From NCBI GenBank assembly GCA_964035545.1, contig OZ037771.1, positions 6,738,690-6,802,689 on the forward strand: a stretch of DNA of 64,000 nt. The letters are read 5' to 3'. Positions 35,583 through 45,137 of the stretch are shown here, in pieces. The position numbers and the translations under genes are program-made. A model generated the notes under the pieces. That model was not told the origin of the DNA and did not search any database. It saw nothing but the letters and a program-made list of their open reading frames with translations. How positions within the stretch are numbered: the first letter of the stretch is position 1; each line of letters starts with the position of its first letter. The stretch is from Bugula neritina (Eukaryota > Bryozoa > Gymnolaemata > Cheilostomatida > Bugulidae).

Positions 35583-38500
35583 ATGCAGTTGGAAAATAAA
35601 AAGATGTTGGACATGAATTCAACTAACTTTCAAAGCCCAACTCCTTCAGGAGTGTTGAATTCTATGCTATCATCTACTATGCCTGTGTTGAGACAGAAAA
35701 GTAAGCTACAGTTGATCAGGTATACTTCTCCTAATCACAAGAGTCACAAAATAAAACTATTATCCTTATTTTATATGATCTCTAAAATCATTTATTGCAA
35801 TATATGTTTGTCTTAAACTATTCTGAAAAGGTTGTGAAACATAATTCTTTATGGTATATACATCTTGTAGTAGCCCGTACTCTAGAGGTTGTTGTTCTCC
35901 CAGCTTTGGGTCTCCATCGAGATTGCAAGCTGTGTTTAAACACCTGACATGGAGAGAGGTGAAGGGGCATCTCAGGAGTGTCATTGGTAAAGGTGGATTT
36001 GGCCAGGTTTATAAAGCTAATATACAGGGATTCAGCCTGGCTGTCAAGAAGTTAAGGTGGAGAGAAATTGTCTGTATTATTGTACAATCTCTGCACTTAT
36101 TGTTTTATTGCTTTTCTAATGTAATTTATGGTTAGGATTATTGATGTTTAGTGTGAAATTGTGTTTTTGGGTCTCGAAATGTGAGGAAAGATACACATGC
36201 CATAAATAAGCATCTAATAATCCTAAATACAGTGCTCCCTCCATATCTCACGATTCCAATTCTCACGAAATTCTATAGGTCACGAGACGGACATGGACCC
36301 CTGTTTCGTTGCTTATGTATGTGTATATAGGGACAAAATAATTGAATTTAACAGATCCGTCAGTTAAATCTGGTATTTTAGTAGGTCACGAATTGAGGTT
36401 TCGAGACCTGCAGCTTAATGAGATACGGAGCGAGCACTGTATTTATATTAACTACAATGGGGTGTTGTAGGTATACCATGATGAATAAGAATACAGTCAC
36501 AAAGAGTTTAAACTCAGAAAAGTTGGCTCTGACACTGAAGCACCGCAACATTGTGTCAACGTATTATGTTAATGACAGCTCTGACCCCGCCTTCATTATT
36601 ATGGAGTATGTAGGTATGCCCTCTTTACACGACTTTCGGGGAAATCCTTCTAGATTGTGTCAGTTCAATCAATATTCAGTGCTATCTGTATGCTGTCAAA
36701 TCTTGAGTAATAAAAAAGGCCAATAGTTATAGTATTCTTTAGCTGAACTGCATTCAAGATACACAATACCAGGCGAAATATAGTAGATGGTGCTTGATGA
36801 TGTAGGCTTGAGTCCACAATTCCAAATACTCTTTTATGGAGTAGATGTGCTTGAATTAGTAAGAAATATATTGTTATGTTTAAATTGGAGGCATATTTTC
36901 ATTACAGCTGGTGGATATAAACTGCGTTATAAATACATTTAAAAGACTATAACTGAGGTATTGATTATTGTCCTAATTATTTGTCGCCGCTACTGCAAAA
37001 TTTAAAACTGTTTTAGGGTTGTTGTCTCTTGTTTTTTTGAAGATATAGAGAGTACAACTCCCACACCTACTCATGTAATTAATAGAATTTATGTCATCGA
37101 AATGCTGAGAAAGTCGAGTGAAGCTTTGCTTTGTGTGAACACAGCAAACAAATTTCACTTATGTTTTTTTCTAGTTACCTGCTTCCCCCATATTTTTGCT
37201 ATATGTTTATATGAGTTTTATTTTGCATGTGTGGATATTGATACGTACTGCTGTACTGTTATCAAAGTTACTGATTGAATAAAAGACTAAAAGTTTGTTG
37301 CAGTGAAGTGACCCACACAGTCGCTATGGCTACCCACTTGGCTATTTTTATGGTCTGTAACAGTTCTTATAAATTCCATTCCATTCCTCTTTTTAGGCTC
37401 TCAGACCCTGCAGCATCTGATAGACTCTGACAATATAACTCCTAGCCGTGTACAGCAGTTCTCATGTGACATAGCCTCAGCTCTCCACTATATACACCAA
37501 CTCACTGTGGTACACCTTGATGTCAAACCTAGCAACATCCTTATTACTGCTTACTACCTTGCTAAATTAGGTAGGTTGTGTTAGCCAACTAGGCTTGATT
37601 GTCAATTTCTTACATCTAATTTTGAAAGTTGTCTCTTAAATTTGAGGCTGTTTTACTAAGGAGTAAGAAAAACTATTTTTGACATTTCAAGCTGGCTGTA
37701 AATATGATATACATATATAGCATCTGTTAAAGTTTTGCAAATGATCAATATATCTCAAATTTGTTTTGCAAAAAATTATGATTTTGAAGAATTTAATTAT
37801 TGAATTTATGATGTGCTTCAACTTGTGCGTTTTTATTTAATGTTTCAATTTATTTTCAATCAGCCGGAAGTGAGTAGAAACATTAAAGCTGTTTGACCAG
37901 TTTTTTTGTCTCTTAGGCCAATTAGAGACACTGAAGTTGGTGTCAATTTTTTTTATAAAGCTTTACTGGTCTTATATTAGTAGCCTTTTAACATCACAAA
38001 ATGTCTGCATGCATTCTGCAGGGGATTTTGGCTGCTCTCAAATGGTGCAATGGGAAGAGGTTGAAGATGGTTTTAGTCCTACCAATAGAATTGACCTAAC
38101 TGGGACAGTGGCGTATAGAGCTCCTGAACTGCTCAGGGGGTTTGCACCAACCCTCAAAGCTGATATTTATGCATTTGGAATCCTTCTTTGGCAGATGGTT
38201 AGCAAGAAATACCCATACTTAGGAAAGGTGGGTGGACGAATTCATAATACGTATATATGTTGCAATATTAACTGCTTTGCCCACAAGAGTTTAATTCAGG
38301 TCAAAGTTGTCTTAGTATCTAATAAAGATGACTGCATGCCAACACCCACATTTTGTAGGATTTACACCTGCGTTGTAGTATATTCACTTGTGTCGTAGTA
38401 TATTCACCTGCGTCGTAGTATATTCACCTGCGTTGTAGTATATTCACCTGCGTTGTAGTATATACACCTGCGTTGTAGTATATTTACCTGTGTTGTAGGA

Positions 38501-38687
38501 TAGTCACATGGTGATATTTGCTGTCGTTGCTCAAGGTTTGCGACCTTCAGTCAGTAGTATTGAAAATAGCAACGAGAAACTGGTTGCACTCTGCGAAGAT
38601 TGCTGGTCAGCTGACCCCTCTCTCCGCCCCGATGCCCAGTCCCTTCTACACTCTTTGACAGTAATGACCAGAAATGACAATACCTGA
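35583..38687 (+). CDS. mos: Mos serine/threonine kinase (MAPKK kinase of oocyte maturation), 6 exons, 344 aa
   Basis: In animals Mos acts in oocytes, activating MEK/ERK to drive maturation and meiotic arrest. Exons: 35583-35719, 35871-36056, 36471-36613, 37397-37570, 38022-38227, 38499-38687; phases agree and give 344 aa (human MOS is 346). Kinase motifs: glycine loop GKGGFG (85-90), AVKK with Lys105, helix-C Glu124, catalytic loop HLDVKPSN with Asp197 (HLD instead of HRD is typical of Mos), DFGCS with Asp215, APELL, ADIYAFGILLWQM, and a C-terminal AVVAQGLRPS block matching the AVVAYDLRPS of vertebrate Mos. Exon 1 encodes a Ser/Met-rich N-terminus without the vertebrate MPSP start. A TAG two codons along gives an alternative acceptor at 35874. 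Intron 2 contains a MITE, and intron 5 ends in a repeat built from its own acceptor. Confidence 0.93.
36230..36439. mobile_element. MITE, pogo/Tigger-like, in mos intron 2
   Basis: 210 bp with terminal inverted repeats CAGTGCTCCCTCCATATCTC (left) and its imperfect inverse GAGATACGGAGCGAGCACTG (right), flanked by TA on both sides as expected for Tc1/mariner-pogo target duplication. A second, more decayed copy is at 15659-15857. Confidence 0.85.
38358..38498 (+). repeat. 20-bp tandem array of the exon 6 3' splice junction, mos intron 5
   Basis: Seven units of TATATTCACCTGCGTTGTAG (20 bp) ending exactly at the acceptor used by mos exon 6 (TTGTAG|GATAGTCAC). Each unit therefore presents a TTGTAG candidate acceptor; the last one keeps the kinase frame. 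Confidence 0.9.
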
Positions 38688-39362
38688 GAGTTGTCCTACC
38701 CTATCTTAGTTAAACTACTGCGGCTGTGATAGCCTTAGTTTTCAGTTTCACTCTTCTCTAGTTGAATTTATTTGTTGAATATTGTTTTTTGTTCTATTCT
38801 AACCCGTGCTTCGAATCTCATCATTTATAGTGACATATTTTTATATACATATGTTTTTATAGTAGTATTTTTTGTTCGTTTATTTTTGATGTTATTGTTT
38901 CATAGTTGGCATAAAATGCATGGAAAACCTAATAGCTGCTCTCTAAATAACAGGAAATGATGAAGTGCACAATACCATAACAAACTGGTTTATATTATCT
39001 TTACTCCTATTTTCCAATATCACCATACATCTACTGACTGGTTAGAATAGACATGCAATAGCAACTACACAGCTGCAATAGTAATTGCAATATGCTAAAT
39101 ATACAATTTCAAATAGAAAACATCATAAAATATATAAAATAAAAAAATAAAATGACCACGGCTACATAAATGGGCAACATCTTGATGTTTTAAAAGTCTG
39201 TGCATGATTATGAGCTAGCAAGAACTAGAGAGCACCTGAGCTCTCCCTAAAAGGCAGTGTACTACGGTTGCTAGGGAAGTGGATGCTGGTTGTTAAGGAC
39301 TGTTTTTAAGGAAGTAAATAATGGTTGCTAAGGAAGTGGATGACGGTTGCTAAGTCAACAGT
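38688..39362. other. Convergent spacer, mos and dCMP deaminase 3' ends
   Basis: No exon. 39254-39355 holds about three imperfect copies of GGTTGCTAAGGAAGTGGATG. AATAAA-like sequence near 39140 could serve mos. Confidence 0.55.
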
Positions 39363-42300
39363 TCATATGTTGGTGGCACTAGACTGCTGAAGAGGTCTGA
39401 GCGGGGAATCATGGGAAGACATTTTCCTGCCATCAATGCATTCAAAGTCGATGACGATTTGCTTCATCTTTGGCTGAAACTGCCTGCAAATGTACACATG
39501 CCATGCTATACGAAGATGAACATAAAACACAACCATATATTTATAAAATTTACTTATTTGGGTTAGTGAGTGGGTGATTTTCATGATATATCTAGCCACT
39601 ACCACAAGATTTCTACTAATATAAACAAGTGTTTTTATCAAACCTTTTGTAAAATGACTTATGTTTTCCTTCACATGTATCAATTTTGATTGATCTGTTA
39701 ATCTTGAGTAGTTCTTTTAGCAAAGAATGGGAAGGGAAACATCAACATAGGAACAGAGCAACAGGGGTACAACAGAACAGCTGTATTCCAGTGTGCGTGT
39801 GTGAGTGTGTGAGATAGAGAATATAACACACCATCACACAACATCTTAGTATAGTTACACCACAGGCAATAAAATAACTTACCTGTATTCCACACCTGCC
39901 TTGTCTAGTAAAGTTCTACTTGCTTTCATAATCTTATCATTATGATATTTGTCTGAGTAGTATATAACCTAAAATATGACTCCAATATTACAGATAGAAA
40001 GAATATAACCTAAAATATTACTCCAATATTAGGTTAGAAAAACAGCATAAATATCTATACTTAAAGAATATTAAATAAGTTTTTAAGTAGCACCAAACTA
40101 CAAACAGCAAAGTTTTATTAAATAGTGGTATAGCATATAGCATCACACATATTATGTATAATATGATTATATTATTACATACTAGGGAAATGCCAGACTG
40201 GATAATGAGCTTTGCACACTCATTGCAAGGAAAGAGTGCCACATATATGGTGCAGTTCTGTACATCAGAAGAGTTCTTGTTTAATATAGCATTCAGCTCT
40301 GCATGACAAACTACAAAGATAAATAACCAGAGTGAGCAGTTGTGACGTATGTTTATAGTTGCCATCCCTTGATAGAGTGTTTTAAGCAGCTAAGGACTTG
40401 TTTTTATTATGGCACAGGAGCAATCATGACTGAATGCTCTTCCTAACATCACCAATGGCCTTTACTGGGATTCTAACCACTGACTCTGTGGTTTACTAAG
40501 CTAGCACCTTAGCAACTAGACTGCAGCTGCTCTCTGTTTCATAGGAGATATTACTGATATTATACTGACCGTTGATGATATTCATGCAAACACACTATTT
40601 CAGAATCATTTATATGATGATGGAATAGTGTAAGACAAGGGAAGGCAACTCACCGTATGGGTATTTTGTATCTGACCAGTCTCCAGTTCTGTCCCACGGC
40701 ATCTCGTCATCATCGCAGCCATTAGGCATTCCATTGTAACCAATACCAACTATCTTCTTGCTTCTGTTGACTATACAAGCCCCCACCTGAAGGTAGAGAA
40801 TATGCTATACTATGCAACCCAACAATAGTATGTGTTGTTAGTATAACATAGTACTGAGTGTTAGTATATAGTACTAAGTGTTAGTATAATACAGTACTGA
40901 GTGTTAGTATATAGTACTGGGTGTTAGTATACAGTACTGAGTGTTAGTATAACATAGTGTTAGTATATAGTACTGAGTGTTAGTATAATACAGTACTGAG
41001 TGCTAGTACATTTAAAATTCCTAATTTTACTTTTTCAGGTGCACAACGCGATTCACGTGGAGGTGGTGTTGGGGTGTATGTGAGAGATAGCATTGGCATG
41101 GTCCTGGTCCCAGTAGTGACCATATCTGGTTGTGATGTTCATTCTATTAAGTTAGAATGTGATGGCTCCTCTCCACCTGTGGTTCTAACAGTTATTTACC
41201 GACAACCCAGTGCAGATGTTACTGAATTTTTGTATGATTTCGAAAAATTCATATCCACTTCACACGCAAGTAACCACATTATTGCTGGTGATATCAACAT
41301 TGATACCCTAGATCATTCTAATGTTGAGTATCTTAGTCTCCTGTCTACCTACTGTTTCACCAACTCCATTACTGTGCCTACTCATCACTTTAAGCCTACT
41401 AATAAGTGGACATGCCTGGATCATATCCTTTTGAATCTGAACAGCTATGCCATAACTTCTGGAACAGTTTTTTCTGATTTGAGTGATCACTTGCCTGCCT
41501 ATACTTTCATACATAAATTTAAAAGATCAGACCTGATTTCTGCGTCCCAAAATCAGTATAGCATCATCAATTACAAAAAATTACGTAACGCGTTAGAATC
41601 TATAAACTGGGAAGCTTTTCGCTGTAGTGATGTTAATGTGTTTTATGATAAATTCCTTCAAAAGCTTACTGAACTTACAAACAGCTGTAAAATAGAGCAT
41701 AGGGCAAAGCTTGCTAAAAATAAAAGCATTTCAAAGCCATGGATAAATGGGGATCTTCTGTTTATGATAAGAAAGAAAAATCGTTTTTATAGAAATTGGC
41801 GAAAATCTCCATTAAGTACAAAGTTGGAAGTTAAATATAAAAGATTGAGAAATGAACTGAACACGCAACTGAGGAGGGCAAAGTATAATTATTTTCTAGA
41901 AGCTTTAGATGCAAGCTGTGCTAATCCAAAACAGATTTGGGAATTAATAAACAATGAGCTTTTGAGAAAACCAAAAAATACCAGTCCAACGCTTCCATCT
42001 AAACTAGTATGCTATCACGATCCATCTCGGGTAGCCTTGAGCGATACAGAAATAGCTGAAGAATTTAACTCTTACTTTAGTAATATTGGAAAGCGGCTAG
42101 CTTCTAAATTTAATAACAATGATCATAGGCTTTCTCACTCTGAAATTAGTAACAGCTCTGATGGTGCTTTTGAACTTCAACATGTTAACGAAACTAGCGT
42201 GTTAACACTCATAACGCAAATGAAGCCAAATAAAGCTTCTGGTCTTGACCAAATCTCCGCCAACTTTGTTAAGCGTTTGTCAGACATTATTACTACTCCT

Positions 42301-43880
42301 CTATGTAAAATTATTAACCATTCTATCGATTGTGGAAAAATACCAACGAAATTAAAGGTAGCTAAAGTTTCACCATTATATAAAAAAGGTTCTGTCAATG
42401 AATGTGGGAATTATAGACCTATTTCAATTTTACCCATCTTCAGCAAAATAATGGAAAAATTAATAAACCAACAAATACTGACCTATTTAGAAAACAATAA
42501 CCTCCTTACTCAAAATCAGTTTGGATTTAGACATAACAGGGGTACATCAGATGCAATTTCTAACTTTACAAACAAAATTTTAGAATCTTTTGATAAAGGT
42601 GAATCCGTACTAGGCATATTTATTGATTTTAGTAAAGCATTTGATACTATAGACCACAACATTTTAATTTATAAACTTAAAAAATATAATTTTAGCTCAT
42701 CTGCTATTAAATGGATACATAATTATTTAACAGAAAGAACCCAAATCACAAAAATAAACAATACACTATCCAATGCACAAACTATTACTTGCGGTGTACC
42801 CCAAGGATCTGTGCTAGGTCCCACCTTGTTCCTAATATATATCAACGATCTTTGCGAAACCTTAAAATATGTAACACCAATTTTATATGCGGACGATACT
42901 AACTTATTTCTAAAATCAAAAAATTTAAACAATGAATATGAGAAAATTTCTTCTGATCTTAAAAGACTATGTGAATGGTGCCAGATAAATAAGCTAACAA
43001 TTAATTATGAAAAAACATCTTACATTATTTTTAAGAACTATCAAAATAAGTTCCAATTTGATTTAAAATTAACAATAAACGACAAACCAATAACAGCAGT
43101 TGACGAAGTAAAATTTTTAGGTGTGATAATTGATAGAAATTTAAACTGGTCATCCCACATTCAGAAAATATTATTAAATCTTCGACCAATTTCGGGACTT
43201 TTTTATCGTTTAAATGCATTCGCTCCTAAAAGAATTTTGATCATGTTATACTATTCACTTATACATTCCAGGCTGTGCTACTCTATAGAATCCTGGGGGA
43301 ATGCATCCAGGGTCCATCTTGATAAAGTGTTAAAATTTCAAAAGAAAATCGTCCGAATAATTCACCGCAAGCCTTTTGGATACCATTCTAAAGACCTGTT
43401 TAGGAAATCAGACATTTTACCAGTTGACAAGTTGTACAAATACAAACTGCTAATTAAAGCTCATAAAATCTTCTATTCAGAAAGCTTTTCGACACACTCT
43501 CACTATACTACTCGTCATCAGTTGCAATCTCTTCCTGTTCCATTTTATTCCTCATCTGCTGGTCAACGCACCTCAAATTTTGTAATATCTGCACTGTGGA
43601 ATAAGTTGCCTAAATTTTTAAAGATTATACAGCCACTTGGTAAATTTAAAGCGGAATTGAGGCATCACCTCCACTCTGTTGAGTGATCTGTGGTGCCTTG
43701 TATGGTAATGCCAACATTGGGCCCGCGTACCACTAGCCATGCTATTTCGCACTGGGCCTCATCATCATTTCAGACAGCTTATTTTGATATACTGTTATTT
43801 GTTACTACGTTTCTTTTCTAATTGCTTGTTCTGCTCTTGTAAATTATCCTAGTTGTAAAACACTATGTTATGATGAAAAT

Positions 43881-43939
<59 letters not shown>

Positions 43940-44155
43940 TACCTGAGTGCTAGTATATAGTACTGAGTGTTAGTATATAGTACTGAGTGTTAGTATAATA
44001 CAGTACTGAGTGCTAGTACAACATAGTACCTGAGTGCTAGGGTCTTTGCTCCTTTGAGCTGATAGAAATGCTAAAGCCATAAAATATTCATCCCATTCCA
44101 GATAGTCGGATCTCTTCTTTGCCTTTGGCTGGGATGTGCTTATATTTTCAGCCAT
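39363..44155 (-). CDS. Deoxycytidylate (dCMP) deaminase, 5 exons, 197 aa
   Basis: Converts dCMP to dUMP, feeding thymidylate synthesis. Exons from the 5' end: 44030-44155, 40654-40786, 40183-40310, 39883-39968, 39363-39483; phases agree (594 bases). The start ATG at 44155 leads into [20 protein letters not shown], matching the DCTD N-terminus. Then come [18 protein letters not shown], the zinc/catalytic motif CHAE (His89, Glu91) and PCNEC (Cys115, Cys118), the motif YYSDKYH, and IVIDFE near the end. The tail extends about 20 residues past the human enzyme (178 aa) and is Ser/Gln-rich. Intron 1 is 3.2 kb and contains a splice-site-derived minisatellite split by an antisense LINE. Intron 2 contains a SINE. 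Confidence 0.95.
40345..40535 (-). mobile_element. tRNA-derived SINE, minus orientation, diverged copy (deaminase intron 2)
   Basis: On the minus strand it reads GCAGCTGCAGTCTAGTTGCT, then a B-box remnant GTGGTTAGAATCCC, then AAAGGCCATTGGTGATGTTA and GGAAGAGCATTCAG, and ends near GGGATGGCAACTATAAAC. These are the same ordered segments as in the SINEs at 27323 and 58024. More substitutions suggest an older insertion; target duplication not evident. Confidence 0.85.
40830..41009 (-). repeat. 20-23 bp array of the deaminase exon 1 donor, distal half (beyond the LINE)
   Basis: Minus-strand units like GTACTATATACTAACACTCA and GTACTGTATTATACTAACACTCA variants, about eight copies. Same unit as 43937-44040; the LINE lies between them. 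Confidence 0.85.
41010..43882 (+). mobile_element. Non-LTR retrotransposon (LINE, CR1/Jockey-like clade), 5'-truncated, antisense in deaminase intron 1
   Basis: 2.9-kb insertion with endonuclease and reverse transcriptase sequence and a 3' region ending in AATAAAA directly before a (CA)n tract. The endonuclease lacks its N-terminal part, so the copy is 5'-truncated. It interrupts a tandem array whose halves resume on both sides (40830-41009 and 43937-44040). No clear target duplication can be told apart from the repetitive flanks. Confidence 0.93.
41041..43686 (+). CDS. LINE polyprotein fragment: endonuclease (partial) plus reverse transcriptase
   Basis: Uninterrupted frame of about 880 codons ending TGA at 43684-43686. 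Near its start [10 protein letters not shown], then AGDINID and SDHLPAY, are apurinic-endonuclease (EEP) motifs. The RT domain has [31 protein letters not shown] and YADDT, in order. The C-terminal ALWNKLP/FKAEL block is typical of CR1/Jockey-group elements. No stop or frameshift is visible, so the insertion is probably young. The true start lies in the truncated 5' part, so this is not a complete protein. Confidence 0.93.
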   Translation, partial: AQRDSRGGGVGVYVRDSIGMVLVPVVTISGCDVHSIKLECDGSSPPVVLTVIYRQPSADVTEFLYDFEKFISTSHASNHIIAGDINIDTLDHSNVEYLSLLSTYCFTNSITVPTHHFKPTNKWTCLDHILLNLNSYAITSGTVFSDLSDHLPAYTFIHKFKRSDLISASQNQYSIINYKKLRNALESINWEAFRCSDVNVFYDKFLQKLTELTNSCKIEHRAKLAKNKSISKPWINGDLLFMIRKKNRFYRNWRKSPLSTKLEVKYKRLRNELNTQLRRAKYNYFLEALDASCANPKQIWELINNELLRKPKNTSPTLPSKLVCYHDPSRVALSDTEIAEEFNSYFSNIGKRLASKFNNNDHRLSHSEISNSSDGAFELQHVNETSVLTLITQMKPNKASGLDQISANFVKRLSDIITTPLCKIINHSIDCGKIPTKLKVAKVSPLYKKGSVNECGNYRPISILPIFSKIMEKLINQQILTYLENNNLLTQNQFGFRHNRGTSDAISNFTNKILESFDKGESVLGIFIDFSKAFDTIDHNILIYKLKKYNFSSSAIKWIHNYLTERTQITKINNTLSNAQTITCGVPQGSVLGPTLFLIYINDLCETLKYVTPILYADDTNLFLKSKNLNNEYEKISSDLKRLCEWCQINKLTINYEKTSYIIFKNYQNKFQFDLKLTINDKPITAVDEVKFLGVIIDRNLNWSSHIQKILLNLRPISGLFYRLNAFAPKRILIMLYYSLIHSRLCYSIESWGNASRVHLDKVLKFQKKIVRIIHRKPFGYHSKDLFRKSDILPVDKLYKYKLLIKAHKIFYSESFSTHSHYTTRHQLQSLPVPFYSSSAGQRTSNFVISALWNKLPKFLKIIQPLGKFKAELRHHLHSVE
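43883..43936. repeat. (CA)n microsatellite at the LINE 3' end
   Basis: About 27 uninterrupted CA units immediately following the LINE's AATAAAA. Probably grown from the element's 3' tail. Confidence 0.95.
43937..44040 (-). repeat. 20-23 bp array of the deaminase exon 1 5' splice junction, proximal half
   Basis: Minus strand: exon 1 ends CTAGCACTCAG|GTACTATGTT, and the intron continues with four to five copies of GTACTATATACTAGCACTCA-like units. Eleven exonic bases plus the donor are thus repeated in the intron. The copy next to the LINE even restores CACTCAGGTACTATG. Confidence 0.9.
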
Positions 44156-44632
44156 TCTGAAACAACTGGCTAATAAAAAGAAGTAAAATATAATGTTACA
44201 ATATATTATATAATTGAATTATTGTATTATATGTATGCGTAACTTGGTTTTATTTACTAGTTGGTTACGCAGTTAGTGTCACATGTGATATAATTATAAT
44301 ATATGTACACATTATAAATACATAATAATATTAATAATAATAATTCTATGATTCTAAGATTAATAGTACAATAACTATAAGCAAGTCATAAACCATGGTT
44401 CCAGGTAATTGCAAAGCTAGCTCCACAGATTGTGTTTTTTAAATACAATTGTTAATATCAATATGATAATTATAAGGTTATTGCTATTAATTATTACCAT
44501 TAAATTTACTTTTAGTGTAATTATGAGTATTACTATTACTATTAGAGTATTAGAGCAGTCCATAACTGTATATCACACCCAGACAAACTAGTTAGCCTGC
44601 TAAGTTAATCTGCACAATAATGTTGTACATAC

Positions 44633-45137
44633 TGAGACACCTAAGAGAAGCAAAGAACTTGATAAGTGAGGAAATATCAGTAATAAAGTTTTTAGAAATA
44701 TCCAAGTGTGAAACGGTTGGTGTAAGTGCAGAGCAAAGGCTTGCTAGCCCAACATTTTCTAGTCTCACCGAAACTAGGCTAAGAAGAACTAAATTAGTAA
44801 ATCTTCTAGAGAGATTCGTCATAACAATGCTTTGGAAGTTATATAGACTTAAACTTCTTAAACACTTTGATGTCAATGAGTTTATGACTCTGTTACTAAT
44901 TGCATCTTTTTTGTAAATCCCTACGTTATTCAGAGTTAGCTCAGTGAGTGTGTGTTGCTGCAGCACTTTGAGTCCCTTCGTAGATAACATAACATCATGG
45001 AGAGCTACAGAGGTGAGGTTGGTGTGCTTTGAGTTGAACATCCTTATACTTTCATCACTAAGCAGACGATACTTCACCATTGCAATTAGTAAATCTTCAG
45101 ACAGGCTCACAGGCAGACGAAAATTTCCAAGGTTCAA
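44633..45137 (-). CDS. ZYG11/ZER1-like leucine-rich exon, orphan fragment
   Basis: One open exon of about 168 codons, bounded by an acceptor (TTATTAG|TTGAAC) and a possible donor (CTCA|GTATGT). The start resembles the N-terminal region of ZYG11B (PVSLSEDLLIAMVKYRLLSD, followed by ESIRMF). Leucine-rich repeats follow, with HLDISKNFITDISSL and LRCLSM matching the family's LDIS-x-ITDI-x-L and LKSLTM pattern. ZYG11 family proteins are substrate receptors of Cul2 ubiquitin ligases and are about 740 aa. No upstream or downstream exons are seen: 44156-44632 and 45138-48000 look non-coding, and the deaminase starts at 44155. This may be a partial duplicate or decaying gene fragment, although it has no stop. 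Confidence 0.6.

Noticed and set aside
41308-43219. Several minus-strand frames of 60-75 codons opposite the LINE
   Set aside because: They are antisense shadows of the retrotransposon reading frame.
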